25,614 nucleotides of DNA from JAFTYO01 sp045613125 (GTDB lineage: Bacteria; Pseudomonadota; Alphaproteobacteria; RF32; CAG-239). Positions 8,176 through 17,760 of the stretch are shown piece after piece. Under the pieces are notes generated by a model. The model was not told the DNA's origin. It did no database searches and worked only from the letters and a program-made list of their open reading frames with translations. The DNA is taken from positions 1 through 25,614 of the forward strand of contig JAZLAM010000002.1 of assembly GCA_045613125.1 (NCBI GenBank), in the 5' to 3' direction. The position numbers and the translations under genes are program-made. The stretch's first letter is position 1, and the number at the start of each line of letters is the position of its first letter.

Positions 8176-8892
8176 GTGAATAATTTTGAGTATCAATATT
8201 TAAGCAATTCAGAACAAGCAGACAAACTGCTTGTCTTTTTACATGGATATAATAATACGCAAGATGAAATGTCTCACATATACAGAAAATTACTGGAACA
8301 AAGTAAAAACTTAGCAATAATAACTCCTATTGGTAAGTATACATCACTGAGTGATGTAAATAGACACAGTTGGTGGAAAATTTCAAATTTCGATGCTGAA
8401 GGCAAACGTTTTAATCCGGAAACTGCTATTGATGAAATTATTTCTATTTATGATAAAGCTGGCAACTTACTATCAGAAGTAACTGATCAACTGAATAATT
8501 TTATTGATAATATACAAAAACAATATAACTTTACAGATAAACAAACTTATGTAGCTGGTTTTTCTCAAGGAGCTTTGCTTGGTATATGGGTTTCATTGAT
8601 GCGTAAAAGCAAAATCAAAGGATGTTTTTCTTTTTCCGGTTTATTGGCTGCTAAATCTGAATTAGAAGATAAGATTTGTTCAAAACCCAAAATATATTTA
8701 TTTCATGGTAAAAAAGATAAACAAGTTTTATATAAATGTATGGAATATAGCATAAAAGCTCTTAACCGGCTGGGTGTTGAAACTGTATCGAAATCGTTTG
8801 AAGATTTGGCACATGAAGTAAATGATGCTGAAATTGGTTTTGTCGCAGATATAATCAATAAAGATTATTATTTTCCCCTGACAACATTGTAA
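8176..8892 (+). CDS. Phospholipase/carboxylesterase-type alpha/beta hydrolase
   Basis: The gene encodes 238 residues and starts at GTG 8176, supported by AAAGGAG 6 bp upstream. The fold is recognisable from LLVFLHGYNN (oxyanion loop, 18-27), the nucleophile elbow GFSQG with Ser130, Asp181 in HGKKDKQV, and His213 in LAHEV, which together form a complete Ser-Asp-His triad. This matches the small carboxylesterase/lysophospholipase family (Abhydrolase_2), cytoplasmic enzymes that cleave short esters or acyl-thioesters; the true substrate is unknown. There is no signal peptide. Confidence 0.85.
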   Translation: MNNFEYQYLSNSEQADKLLVFLHGYNNTQDEMSHIYRKLLEQSKNLAIITPIGKYTSLSDVNRHSWWKISNFDAEGKRFNPETAIDEIISIYDKAGNLLSEVTDQLNNFIDNIQKQYNFTDKQTYVAGFSQGALLGIWVSLMRKSKIKGCFSFSGLLAAKSELEDKICSKPKIYLFHGKKDKQVLYKCMEYSIKALNRLGVETVSKSFEDLAHEVNDAEIGFVADIINKDYYFPLTTL

Positions 8893-8997
8893 TTTAAGAT
8901 CCATAAATGTGGTGTTATACAAAACATGATGCCACTATGTTAAATAAGTTGTTATTTTAGTGATATTAAATTGTACTTTTGGGATAACGGATTTTAA

Positions 8998-9026
8998 TTG
9001 ACATAAATATTAACAGACATTACAAT
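8998..9026 (+). promoter_or_regulatory. Strong sigma70-type promoter of the small secreted protein gene
   Basis: TTGACA (8998-9003), a 17-bp spacer and TACAAT (9021-9026) make one of the two best matches to consensus in the window, the other being the tRNA-Glu promoter. Together with the strong AAAGGAGG site, it suggests high expression of the gene at 9054. Confidence 0.75.
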
Positions 9027-9053
9027 ACTATATAACAAGATAAAGGAGGTAAA

Positions 9054-9491
9054 ATGAGAAAGTATTTATGTTTTCTTACAGTGTTGTGTTCAATTAATAA
9101 TGTGCAAGCGCAAATGAATGAAATGATTGGAGTTTTGGGTGTTAGCGGAGTGATTAACAGCAATGCAATTAATAATGTCGGTCAAATGCAAAACGCTCTT
9201 TCTCGCATGCAATTGCAACAGGATATAACGCTTTTGGTTAATGAAATTCAAAGTACATTTATACAAGATTATTTAAATATTGATACTTCATTGTTGAGCT
9301 TTAGTGGTTTACGAGGAGTTAATTGGAAAGTTGTTCCGGTTTCATCAGCTGAATTTTATGTAAGTTTAGATAATATTGATGGTTCATCTTGCTTTATTAT
9401 ACAAAATAATCCGTGGAATGCAAATCGCGTTGAAATTAACAATGGACAAGCTTGTCAAGCATCAAACAATTCCGTAAAATTATATTTTTAG
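9054..9491 (+). CDS. Small secreted protein of unknown function, possibly pilin-like
   Basis: The gene encodes 145 residues with a clear Sec signal peptide (1-19, cleavage after VQA). The mature part has a Gln/Asn/Met-rich helical stretch (about 20-75) and a compact C-terminal domain with two cysteines, Cys113 and Cys134, flanking an Asn-rich loop, ending KLYF. A C-terminal disulfide loop after a helix recalls type IVb pilins and minor pilins, but the N-terminus has an ordinary signal peptide rather than a prepilin cleavage motif, so I do not name it a pilin. A near-consensus promoter and a strong AAAGGAGG site point to an abundant envelope or exported protein. No neighbour explains its role. 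Confidence 0.65.
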   Translation: MRKYLCFLTVLCSINNVQAQMNEMIGVLGVSGVINSNAINNVGQMQNALSRMQLQQDITLLVNEIQSTFIQDYLNIDTSLLSFSGLRGVNWKVVPVSSAEFYVSLDNIDGSSCFIIQNNPWNANRVEINNGQACQASNNSVKLYF

Positions 9492-9979
9492 TTATGATAA
9501 ATTGAATAAGCTTTTGTATAATATCTTTTTGTTTTGCAAAATATCATGTTATATTACTATATGATATTTGGGTTATTAATGTGAAAAATTGATATATAAC
9601 ATAGTTCTTTGAAATATTTATTGGTTATAATTGTTGTTGCAATAAGAACTTAATGAGAAATATAATACTAAGTATGTATCATCTCAGAATATTGAACGAG
9701 GAGTGTGTTTTTATTAATATCCAAGGTATCAATAAATCATCAGGGGAGATAATAATTTCAGATGGCAATATGGTTGTTTCCTGTTTTTTTATTATCTAAT
9801 TTTGATAATATAAATAATATGACAATTTTTAACTGTTTTTTGTTCATATAAAACAACTATTTGTTGATTCTGCAAGATAATAATATAAATTACTTGCAAA
9901 CATACCCAATATTTCTAAAAAAACACAGAAGTATTGTTATGGCATATTTGCTTTTTTTATGTAACTCCAATGAAAGGTG
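9492..9979. other. Gene-free stretch of about 490 bp
   Basis: The stretch is very AT-rich. The longest frame I noticed runs from ATG 9653 for 48 codons, but it has no ribosome-binding site and no recognisable motif. The stretch lies between the secreted-protein gene and the end of the convergent glycan operon. I see no clear terminator for either side. Confidence 0.45.
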
Positions 9980-10759
9980 TTATAATATTATGTAGAAAAA
10001 ACCTATTAGAGCAAATATTATTATCAGTTTAGTTATTAGAGGTGCTGTAGAATATCCATACTTAACAATACAATAAAGTGCTCTTATACCATCTTTCCAA
10101 TTTATTTTTTTACCCTCATCATAATTTCTTGGGAAATAACTGATTGCACATTCATAAATTTTTTTTGTATTATTTGCAACATATTGCGTTACTTCCGGTT
10201 CAAAACCAAAACGCTGCTCTTTTAATTTTGGTGTGATAGACTGGATAAATTCTCTTTTAAACAGTTTATAACATGTTTCCATGTCAGTAATTGATAAATC
10301 TGTAAAACAATTTGAGACAAATGTAAGAAATTTATTTATCATAATATGCCAAAAACTATTTATCTTATTTTCATTGAGCTTTATAAATCGTGATCCATAA
10401 ACAACATCAGCATCATTCTTTTCTAAGACTTCAATTAATTTGATATATTCTGCAGGATTATATTCCAAATCTGCATCTTGAATACCTATGTAATCTCCAG
10501 TTGCATGCATAATCCCCGTGTGTATGGCTGCTCCTTTTCCTTTGTTTATATCATGCTTATAAATTTTTATAACAGTATTTTCTTTTTTTATTTTAGTTGC
10601 TATTTTATAGCTATTATCAGTAGAGCAATCATCAACAATAATTAGTTCTAAAGAGATCTTTGGGTTTAAGTTTTCAACAACCTTATCAACTATTGTTTTT
10701 AATGTATGTTCCTCATTATAAACAGGAATGATTAATGATAATATTTTAGTGCTATACAT
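9980..10759 (-). CDS. Family 2 glycosyltransferase, polyprenol-phosphate sugar transferase type
   Basis: The 259-residue protein opens with the GT2 signature LSLIIPVYNEEHTL. It has the nucleotide-binding acid pair in VDDCSTDNS (42-50), the KGKGAAIHTG loop (73-82) and the metal-binding DADLEY (95-100). This is the arrangement of dolichol/polyprenol-phosphate mannosyl- or glucosyltransferases. One C-terminal hydrophobic helix (about 238-258) anchors it to the membrane. Such enzymes move a sugar from a nucleotide donor to a lipid phosphate on the cytoplasmic face. The start codon follows the stop of the upstream decarboxylase gene after one base, and its ribosome-binding site (GGAG) lies inside that gene, so the two are translationally linked. 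Confidence 0.87.
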   Translation of the reverse strand: MYSTKILSLIIPVYNEEHTLKTIVDKVVENLNPKISLELIIVDDCSTDNSYKIATKIKKENTVIKIYKHDINKGKGAAIHTGIMHATGDYIGIQDADLEYNPAEYIKLIEVLEKNDADVVYGSRFIKLNENKINSFWHIMINKFLTFVSNCFTDLSITDMETCYKLFKREFIQSITPKLKEQRFGFEPEVTQYVANNTKKIYECAISYFPRNYDEGKKINWKDGIRALYCIVKYGYSTAPLITKLIIIFALIGFFYIIL

Positions 10760-10760
10760 T

Positions 10761-11708
10761 TTAGTCTCCGATTATATTTTTAAAGTAATTAATTGTGTGC
10801 ATTAAGCCTGTTTCAAAATCTATATTCGGTTGCCAATTTAGCTTTTCTTTAGCAAGATCAATTACAGGTTTTCTTAGCTTAGGATCATCTGATGGTAACG
10901 GTTCGAAAATAATTTGTGATTTAGAATTTGTAAGTTCAATAATTTTTTTTGCAAAGTCCAATATACTTACCTCTTGTGGGTTGCCTAGATTAACAGGGCC
11001 GAAAAAATTAATTTCATTATTCATCATTTTTATCATACCACAAATTAAATCATCAACATAGCAAAAACTTCTAGTCTGTTTTCCTTCTCCATATACTGTA
11101 ATATCTTTATTTTTTAAAGCCTGCACAATAAAATTGGAAACTACGCGTCCATCTCCTATATCCATTTTAGGTCCATAAGTGTTAAATATTCTGATTATAC
11201 GTATATCCGTGTTATATTTTCTGTGATAGTCAAAAAATAATGTTTCAGCCATTCTTTTTCCTTCGTCATAGCAAGAACGAATGCCTATTGTATTAACATT
11301 TCCTCTATAACTTTCAGGTTGCGGATGAACTTCGGGATCACCATATATTTCACTTGTTGACGCCTGCAATATTCTTGCATCATATTTTCTTGCTAATTCC
11401 AAAAGATTTAATGATCCAAGTACTGATGTCTTTGCTGTTTGTATCGGATTGTACTGGTAATGAATCGGACTCGCCGGACAAGCTAAATTATAAATATAAT
11501 CAACCTCTATATCTAAATGTTCTGTAATATCATGACCTATAAACCGAAAATTCGGTTTATCTAACAAATGGATAACATTTTGTAAACGACCTGTATATAA
11601 ATTATCGACACAAACAACATCATAATTATCACTAACCAATTTTTCACATAAATGGGATCCCAAGAAACCACATCCACCTGTTACTAGTATTTTTTTCTTA
11701 TTAAACAC
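10761..11708 (-). CDS. UDP-glucuronate decarboxylase (UDP-xylose synthase)
   Basis: The protein has 315 residues from GTG 11708. A TTG one codon earlier is possible, but GTG has the better spacing (7 nt) to AAAGGA. It is an extended short-chain dehydrogenase with NAD-binding GGCGFLG near the N-terminus. The signature run ACPASPIHYQYNP, QASTSEIYGDPEVHPQPESY and the catalytic Y-x-x-x-K in SCYDEGKR follow, and then RIFNTYGP and GRVVSNFIVQAL. These are characteristic of UXS, which oxidises and decarboxylates UDP-glucuronate to UDP-xylose in the cytoplasm. It is first in an operon with the GT2 gene. It implies that xylose, or a sugar made from it, enters a surface glycan. UDP-glucuronate must come from a dehydrogenase encoded elsewhere. 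Confidence 0.92.
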   Translation of the reverse strand: MFNKKKILVTGGCGFLGSHLCEKLVSDNYDVVCVDNLYTGRLQNVIHLLDKPNFRFIGHDITEHLDIEVDYIYNLACPASPIHYQYNPIQTAKTSVLGSLNLLELARKYDARILQASTSEIYGDPEVHPQPESYRGNVNTIGIRSCYDEGKRMAETLFFDYHRKYNTDIRIIRIFNTYGPKMDIGDGRVVSNFIVQALKNKDITVYGEGKQTRSFCYVDDLICGMIKMMNNEINFFGPVNLGNPQEVSILDFAKKIIELTNSKSQIIFEPLPSDDPKLRKPVIDLAKEKLNWQPNIDFETGLMHTINYFKNIIGD

Positions 11709-11930
11709 CAATAGTTCCTTTTATCTTTTTATTCTAAAAATAATTACTTACTTGAGTTTAAGCATTTCACAAATGATATGATGTTACAAATAAAATATAT
11801 AACTTATTAACAATATTGATGGTGATAGTTTATTTATGTTGTGTAAATATAAAATGTTGACTATAGTACTTCTATAATATGGTACATAAACGCATGATTA
11901 AAAATCAACCTTATGAGAGAGTTTTGCATT

Positions 11931-13595
11931 ATGTTAAAGAAGCAATATCTACAAACAATCTTTGTTTTGACAATTTTATTGATTTGTGAAGTTTTCTTCT
12001 TTAGGAATGTTATAGGTGTAAATAATGAATTTCTTATAGGTGACAGAGGTGACGGACGCTTAACAACGTTACTGGCAGAACATTGGTGGAATTTTTTTAT
12101 AGGTAATGAACAATTAGCTGAACTTTCAATGTTTTATCCGCAAGCAGATGTTCTAGGGTATACAGATTTATTTCTTGGTTTTGGTTTAGTTCATTCTATA
12201 TTTAGATTTATCGGATATAATATATTTTTATCTTATAAATATTCATTAATTTTATTTCATTTAGTTGGTACATTTTCTATGTATTATTTGCTCAAATGTA
12301 AATTTAATTTAAATGCGTTTTGTTCGTTACTTGCAACTATAACTTTTTGTTTTTCAAGTGCTTATGCAATTCATTTCTATCATACTCAGTTAAATGCTGT
12401 TTCCTTTTTACCAATTTTACTAATCTTGTTTATTGGGTTTATACAAAACTATAATATATCTCTTAAGAGAAATATATACGCTTTATCTTTTATAACATGG
12501 TTTGTATTATTGTCTTATACCGCATGGTATATTGCGTTATTTACATCAATATTTTGCTTAATATACATTATTGTTTTTTATATAATCACTAAAATAAAAA
12601 AACCTCAACTTCTTTCTTTAATTCTTAAAAAAGTGATTACTCAATGGAGAATTTTTATTGTATATGTTTTATATACTTTTGTCTTGTATATACCATTTAT
12701 ATACATATATTTTCCCGTGTTCAAGCATTCTACAGGATATCCATATAGTGTAAGTTTATATTATTCACCTAAGCTTATTGATCTTTTAAATGTAGGTTCA
12801 TCAAATTTGGTGTTGGGAAATTTCATAACACAAACAAATATATTTTCAAGAGAATTAGAATTAAAAATAGGATTTTCTATAATTATATTCTTGATGTTTT
12901 TTTATTTATCTTTCATACAACTAAAAAAATTAATAAAAAAAACAATTACGATAAAGGATATTCTGCTCTGTAGTACTATAGTATGTACCATAATTACAAT
13001 CCTATGTGTTATACGTTTTACTGATAGATTCTCTGGTTGGTGGTTTTTGTATACATTATTGCCCATTGTCAGATCGGTTAGGGCTATATCTCGTTTTATA
13101 TTTTGGCTTAGTTTTCCCGTTGCGATTGTTATATCTATATGCATAAATAAATACTTTGATTTTAAAGAGAAAGAGACTAAAATTTTTTCACTGTTTTTAA
13201 TAATATTAGTCTTTATAAGTAATATTAATACCAATGGTATTAGTAGCGATTGGAGTTATCTTTCTGAAACAGATTTTATAAACAATGTTAAAGAGCCACC
13301 AAAAGATATAAAATCTTTTTATATCGGCCATTCAAATACTTCTCATATAAAATACTCTGGTTATACTTCTGATATAAAACAGCTTGATGCCTTTGAAATT
13401 GCTAATTATTATAAAATTAAAACAATCAACGGATATTCAGGATTGATTCCACCATTTCCTTGGAATGGAATTAGAATGATTAATTCCGAAAATTATGAAA
13501 AAAGTGTTTATGCATGGGTATTAAAACACAAATTAACAAATGTTTATATGTATAACATTGATACCAATGATTGGGAAATGCTACAATTGAAATAA
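11931..13595 (+). CDS. Polytopic membrane protein, GT-C glycosyltransferase-like
   Basis: The gene encodes 554 residues from ATG 11931, preceded by AGAGAG. An in-frame ATG at 11913 has no ribosome-binding site. About ten membrane helices lie in the first 430 residues, followed by a soluble C-terminal part of about 120 residues. The first loop after helix 1 holds IGDRGDGRLTTLLAEHWW, with acidic residues in the place where GT-C enzymes keep their catalytic aspartate. These enzymes use a lipid-linked sugar to glycosylate a substrate outside the membrane. The pairing with a polyprenol-phosphate sugar transferase across the intergenic region fits such a relay. I recognise the overall type, not a named family. 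A TATAAT at 11873-11878 may serve it. Confidence 0.6.
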   Translation: MLKKQYLQTIFVLTILLICEVFFFRNVIGVNNEFLIGDRGDGRLTTLLAEHWWNFFIGNEQLAELSMFYPQADVLGYTDLFLGFGLVHSIFRFIGYNIFLSYKYSLILFHLVGTFSMYYLLKCKFNLNAFCSLLATITFCFSSAYAIHFYHTQLNAVSFLPILLILFIGFIQNYNISLKRNIYALSFITWFVLLSYTAWYIALFTSIFCLIYIIVFYIITKIKKPQLLSLILKKVITQWRIFIVYVLYTFVLYIPFIYIYFPVFKHSTGYPYSVSLYYSPKLIDLLNVGSSNLVLGNFITQTNIFSRELELKIGFSIIIFLMFFYLSFIQLKKLIKKTITIKDILLCSTIVCTIITILCVIRFTDRFSGWWFLYTLLPIVRSVRAISRFIFWLSFPVAIVISICINKYFDFKEKETKIFSLFLIILVFISNINTNGISSDWSYLSETDFINNVKEPPKDIKSFYIGHSNTSHIKYSGYTSDIKQLDAFEIANYYKIKTINGYSGLIPPFPWNGIRMINSENYEKSVYAWVLKHKLTNVYMYNIDTNDWEMLQLK

Positions 13596-13921
13596 ATATT
13601 ATTTAATTAAAATGTTATTTTGGAACAGTAGATTTGTATTTTTCCTTATAGATAATTGTTAGTTCGTTTTGTCCCTGTTTATTTAAGTGGACGGCATCAA
13701 TTTAGTTATTACACAAATTCTATTGTATCATTAATTAGAAAAATAAGATGGAATTTTTCGGTAATGGTAGCAAAAGTTTATGTTGTGCAATTAGCAGAGA
13801 ATATATGTCGTTATGATGAGCTAAATAACAAAAATGGTGGAATTACAGGAATGGCACCATTGGGATATGAGAACTAGATAAATGAAAAAATATAATAAAT
13901 TTATATCTCCAAACCGTAAAT
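13596..13921. other. Gene-free stretch, possible gene remnant
   Basis: A 73-codon frame (13656-13877, TTG start) runs through here. It has no ribosome-binding site and no motif I recognise, although its later part (VAKVYVVQLAENICRYDE) looks protein-like. It may be the decayed end of an older gene. I do not call it as a gene. Confidence 0.4.
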
Positions 13922-13956
13922 AAAAACAACCCGCCTTAAAACCGGCAGGTTGTTTT
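13922..13956. terminator. Bidirectional terminator between convergent genes
   Basis: AACAACC-C-GCC pairs with GGC-A-GGTTGTT with one mismatch. A-runs and T-runs on the flanks let it serve both the forward gene before it and the reverse-strand channel gene after it. Confidence 0.85.
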
Positions 13957-13981
13957 GTAATTATCTTAGAAATATTAGACA

Positions 13982-14764
13982 CTATTTCTTGTTATATATA
14001 TATCCATATACTAAACCGACAAAAACAGCTCCACCAAAGACATTACCAATTGTTGCCGGTATCAAATTATTTATAATAAATTGCCCCCAAGTAATATCAA
14101 CTCCATTATATATGGCTGCCGGTATAAAAAACATATTAGCTATAGAGTGTTCGTAACCTAAGGTAACAAAAATCATAACAGGAATCCATATGCCTAAAGC
14201 TTTTCCTATAATATCTTTGCCGGCATATCCCATCCATGTGCCAAGACAAACCAGAGCATTAGCGCCTATACCTTTTAATAAAACCACATCCCATGAATAT
14301 TTAAGCTTTCCTATGGCAAGAGCATTTAAATAATCTGCATATGGATAAGCTGAAATAATACCTGTTTTATATGCCATAAAATATGCGATAAGTTGACTTC
14401 CTACAAAATTAAACACATAAGCCAATCCCCAGACTTTTAGCAAATCTGTAAATGTGGTTTTATGTTGTAAAGATGATAAAACCATACCGGCACAATCACT
14501 AGTAAATAAATCAGCTCCAGCAACAGAAACCATAATCAAACCTACCGGAAATAAAGCTCCCGCTGTAAATTTTACCAATCCAGGATTAGAAATGCCTGTT
14601 TCGGGCATGCCTCCTGCAACAATAATCGTCAATAAACCTCCTAAAGCAATAAACACTCCTCCCATAATAGCTAGTAAAATAGCTCTTAATAATGGAGTTG
14701 TAGCTTTAGAATATGAGCTATCACCAAAAAGTGATGCAATTTCATTTGGAGTATGATAAGACAT
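13982..14764 (-). CDS. Formate/nitrite transporter family channel
   Basis: The protein has 260 residues, six expected membrane helices and the FNT signatures. KGIGANALVCLGTWM (164-178) and LGYEHSIANMFFIP (202-215) contain the conserved central histidine His206. NNLIPATIGNVFGGAVF near the end is the last FNT helix. FNT proteins are pentameric inner-membrane channels for small monovalent anions such as formate or nitrite, with proton coupling through the histidine. Which anion is carried here cannot be told, and no formate or nitrite enzyme is nearby. AAGGA lies about 7 bp before the ATG. Confidence 0.9.
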   Translation of the reverse strand: MSYHTPNEIASLFGDSSYSKATTPLLRAILLAIMGGVFIALGGLLTIIVAGGMPETGISNPGLVKFTAGALFPVGLIMVSVAGADLFTSDCAGMVLSSLQHKTTFTDLLKVWGLAYVFNFVGSQLIAYFMAYKTGIISAYPYADYLNALAIGKLKYSWDVVLLKGIGANALVCLGTWMGYAGKDIIGKALGIWIPVMIFVTLGYEHSIANMFFIPAAIYNGVDITWGQFIINNLIPATIGNVFGGAVFVGLVYGYIYNKK

Positions 14765-14837
14765 ATTTAGTTCCTTATAATAAGTTCAATTAAATTTCTT
14801 GTTACCATATTACTTTGTAATTTGAAAATCAAGAGTT

Positions 14838-14874
14838 TTAAAAAATTAAAAAAGGAGATTTTGAAAATCTCCTT
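14838..14874 (-). terminator. Terminator after secA
   Basis: The stem AAGGAGATTT/AAATCTCCTT (14852-14874) has a 3-nt loop and is followed on the reverse strand by a T-run. It begins 8 bp past the secA stop. Confidence 0.88.
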
Positions 14875-14881
14875 ATAAAAC

Positions 14882-17596
14882 TTAATCAAATTTCCCATGA
14901 CAATGCTTAAACTTTTTACCACTTCCACAAGGACATAAATCATTACGGGCCACTTTTCCCCAAGTTTGTGAGTTTTGAGGATCTATATTTCCCTTAAAAT
15001 TACGCACTGGTTCCTGCTTAATTTCATTGTCTAAACTTTGTGAATTATTATGAATTTCATTCATTTTTATATTTTGTCTTCTAGCTTGTTCCTTTTGCAT
15101 TGCCTCTTCAGAATTATTCTGAATAACAGAACGACAAACAACAATCGTTGTCTTTTCTTTTAATGCATCAAGCAACATAGAGAACATATTAAAAGCCTCT
15201 TTTTTATATTCATTTAATGGGTCTTTTTGCCCATATGCACGCAAAACAATGGTATGACGCATTAAATCAAGCGTTGCAATATGCTCTTTCCATAACTGAT
15301 CCAACACTTGTAGTAAAATACTTTTTTCTACCATTTTAACAACTTCAGACGGAACATTTTGATTTTTCTCTTCCATCCTTTGCTCAACTTCATCTAATAT
15401 CTTTTGCATCATGTCTTGAACATCAATTCCGGGTTCATTTGCCCAGTTAATAATAGGTAATGCAAAACCTGTAATTTTAGCAATCTCCTGCGCTAATTCT
15501 GCAGTTAACCATTCTTCTTTTGAACTTCCGTAAGGAATATATGAAGCAATAATTGAACATATATATTCTTGACGCATATCTTTTATGGTATCTGAAACAT
15601 CATTAGTTTCCATAAGTTCTTTTCTTTGAGCATAAATAACTTTACGTTGCTCATTCATAACATTATCATATTTGAGCAAGTTTTTACGGATATCAAAGTT
15701 GCGCTCTTCAACTTTCTGTTGAGCTTTTTCTAAAGCTTTGCTTATCCACGGGTGAACAAGAGCTTCCCCTTCAGGCAAACCCAACCTTTGTAATACAATA
15801 GACATACGCTCAGAACCGAAAATACGCATCAGGTCATCTTCCAATGATAAGAAAAATTTTGAAGTTCCCGGATCTCCTTGACGTCCCGAACGACCACGTA
15901 GCTGATTATCGATTCGGCGACTTTCATGACGCTCTGTTCCTAGAATATATAAACCACCAGCTTCTAAAACTTTTTTCTTATCTTCTTCAATTTCAGCCCT
16001 TAAATCTTTTTTTATTTTTTCTATCTGATCTTCGGTTTCATCTCCTGTAAGTAGTGATTTAAATTTCATATCAAAATTACCACCAAGCTGAATATCAGTT
16101 CCTCGTCCTGCCATATTGGTTGCAATTGTAACAGCTCCGGGAATTCCGGCTTGAGCCACAATATATGCTTCACGTTCATGATGACGAGCATTCAGAACTT
16201 CAAAATGAATCTTTGCATCGGCGCGACTTAATAAATCCGCCACTATTTCAGATTTTTCAACAGAAGTTGTTCCAACCAAAACCGGCTGTCCTCTGCGATG
16301 ACAATCTAAAATGGTGTCAATAATAGCTTTATATTTTTCCTTTTCAGTACGATATATTACATCGTGTTCATCAATACGAGCGATCGGTTTATTAGTAGGT
16401 ATTTCCACACAAGACAAACCATATATATCACAAAACTCAGCTTCTTCAGTCATAGCAGTACCTGTCATACCGGCAAGTTTGGGATATATTCTGAAATAGT
16501 TTTGGAATGTAATAGACGCTAAAGTTTGGTTTTCAGATTGAATATGTACATGTTCTTTTGCTTCTAACGCTTGATGTAAACCGTCGCTATAACGACGACC
16601 TTCCATTATACGACCTGTAAATTCATCGACAATAACAACTTTACCATCTTTTACGATATAATCCACATCTCGAGAAAACATTTTATGTGCTCGTAACGCT
16701 TGATTAACATGGTGAACTAAGTTTACATTGCCAATATCATATAAACCACCATCAGTGATTAGCCCCACTTCTTTCAAGAGTTGCTCAACATGAGACATAC
16801 CAACTTCAGTTAAAGTGATTGTTTTTGCTTTTTCATCTTTATCATAATCAGCTTCGGTTAAATGAGGAATAATTTTATTTACACTGATGTAACGTTCGGA
16901 TGAATCTTCAGCAGCTCCTGATATGATAAGTGGGGTTCTGGCTTCATCAATCAAAATAGAATCGACTTCATCGACAATAGCATAGTTAAATTCTCGTTGA
17001 ACCCTGTCTTCAAGATTAAATTTCATATTGTCTCGTAAATAGTCAAACCCAAGTTCATTATTTGTTCCGTAAATGATATCACAAGCATATGCCTGACGAC
17101 GTTCATCATCATTTTTTCCATGAACAATATAATCAACAGTTAAGCCCAAGAAACGATAAACTTGGCCCATCCATTCGGCGTCACGCTTAGCTAAATAGTC
17201 ATTAACCGTAACAATATGAACACCTTTCCCTTCAAGGGCATTCAAATAGGCTGACAATGTAGCAACTAATGTTTTACCTTCACCGGTCTTCATTTCTGAA
17301 ATCATACCTTTGTGTAAAACAATACCACCTACCAATTGAACATCATAATGGCGTTGACCTAAAGTTCTTTTTGCAGCTTCTCTGACAGTGGCAAATGCTT
17401 CAGGCAAAAGATCATCCAGAGATTCTCCATCTTTAATACGTTTTCTGAATTCGTTGGTTTTAGCTTTTAATTTCTCATCGGATAATTTTATAAAGTTTTC
17501 TTCTAATGCATTGATTTTATCCACAATTTTAAATTGTTTTTTTACAAATCTTTCATTGGCACTGCCAAAAATTTTACGAGCAATTTTATTTAACAT
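14882..17596 (-). CDS. secA: Preprotein translocase ATPase SecA
   Basis: This is a complete SecA of 904 residues, a usual alphaproteobacterial length. Walker A is MKTGEGKTL (102-110). The DEAD-type box IVDEVDSILIDEARTPLIISG follows, then the second-domain motif TNMAGRGTDIQLGG and QLRGRSGRQGDPG. The far C-terminus carries the zinc-binding CPCGSGKKFKHCH (Cys888, Cys890, Cys899, His900), which contacts SecB and lipids. SecA drives secreted proteins through SecYEG using ATP. It is divergent from a parvulin gene across 164 bp, a neighbourhood known from other alphaproteobacteria and functionally sensible, since the parvulin acts on exported proteins. AAGG lies 8 bp before the ATG. Confidence 0.98.
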   Translation of the reverse strand: MLNKIARKIFGSANERFVKKQFKIVDKINALEENFIKLSDEKLKAKTNEFRKRIKDGESLDDLLPEAFATVREAAKRTLGQRHYDVQLVGGIVLHKGMISEMKTGEGKTLVATLSAYLNALEGKGVHIVTVNDYLAKRDAEWMGQVYRFLGLTVDYIVHGKNDDERRQAYACDIIYGTNNELGFDYLRDNMKFNLEDRVQREFNYAIVDEVDSILIDEARTPLIISGAAEDSSERYISVNKIIPHLTEADYDKDEKAKTITLTEVGMSHVEQLLKEVGLITDGGLYDIGNVNLVHHVNQALRAHKMFSRDVDYIVKDGKVVIVDEFTGRIMEGRRYSDGLHQALEAKEHVHIQSENQTLASITFQNYFRIYPKLAGMTGTAMTEEAEFCDIYGLSCVEIPTNKPIARIDEHDVIYRTEKEKYKAIIDTILDCHRRGQPVLVGTTSVEKSEIVADLLSRADAKIHFEVLNARHHEREAYIVAQAGIPGAVTIATNMAGRGTDIQLGGNFDMKFKSLLTGDETEDQIEKIKKDLRAEIEEDKKKVLEAGGLYILGTERHESRRIDNQLRGRSGRQGDPGTSKFFLSLEDDLMRIFGSERMSIVLQRLGLPEGEALVHPWISKALEKAQQKVEERNFDIRKNLLKYDNVMNEQRKVIYAQRKELMETNDVSDTIKDMRQEYICSIIASYIPYGSSKEEWLTAELAQEIAKITGFALPIINWANEPGIDVQDMMQKILDEVEQRMEEKNQNVPSEVVKMVEKSILLQVLDQLWKEHIATLDLMRHTIVLRAYGQKDPLNEYKKEAFNMFSMLLDALKEKTTIVVCRSVIQNNSEEAMQKEQARRQNIKMNEIHNNSQSLDNEIKQEPVRNFKGNIDPQNSQTWGKVARNDLCPCGSGKKFKHCHGKFD

Positions 17597-17696
17597 ATAC
17601 TTTACCTTATCTTATTATAACATGTTACATTTAGTGTTTATTAATGCTCTTGTCAATACTCTCAACCAAAGTTATAAACTTATATTAAAAAAAGCT

Positions 17697-17728
17697 TTGA
17701 ATATTGAAAAAAAAAGTTTATATATAAT
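17697..17728 (+). promoter_or_regulatory. Promoter of the parvulin gene
   Basis: TTGAAT (17697-17702) is followed by TATATAAT (17721-17728), with 18 bp to the TATATA reading. It lies about 30 bp before the start codon, after an A-run like those at the tRNA promoters. Confidence 0.6.
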
Positions 17729-17760
17729 GTAGTTGATTTTTAATTTTGGAGGAAACTATA

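Noticed and set aside
9653..9799. 48-codon frame in the gap before the glycan operon
   Set aside because: There is no ribosome-binding site and no recognisable sequence, and short frames are expected by chance.
13656..13877. 73-codon frame as a gene
   Set aside because: It starts at TTG without a ribosome-binding site, and I recognise no motif. It is kept only as a possible remnant.
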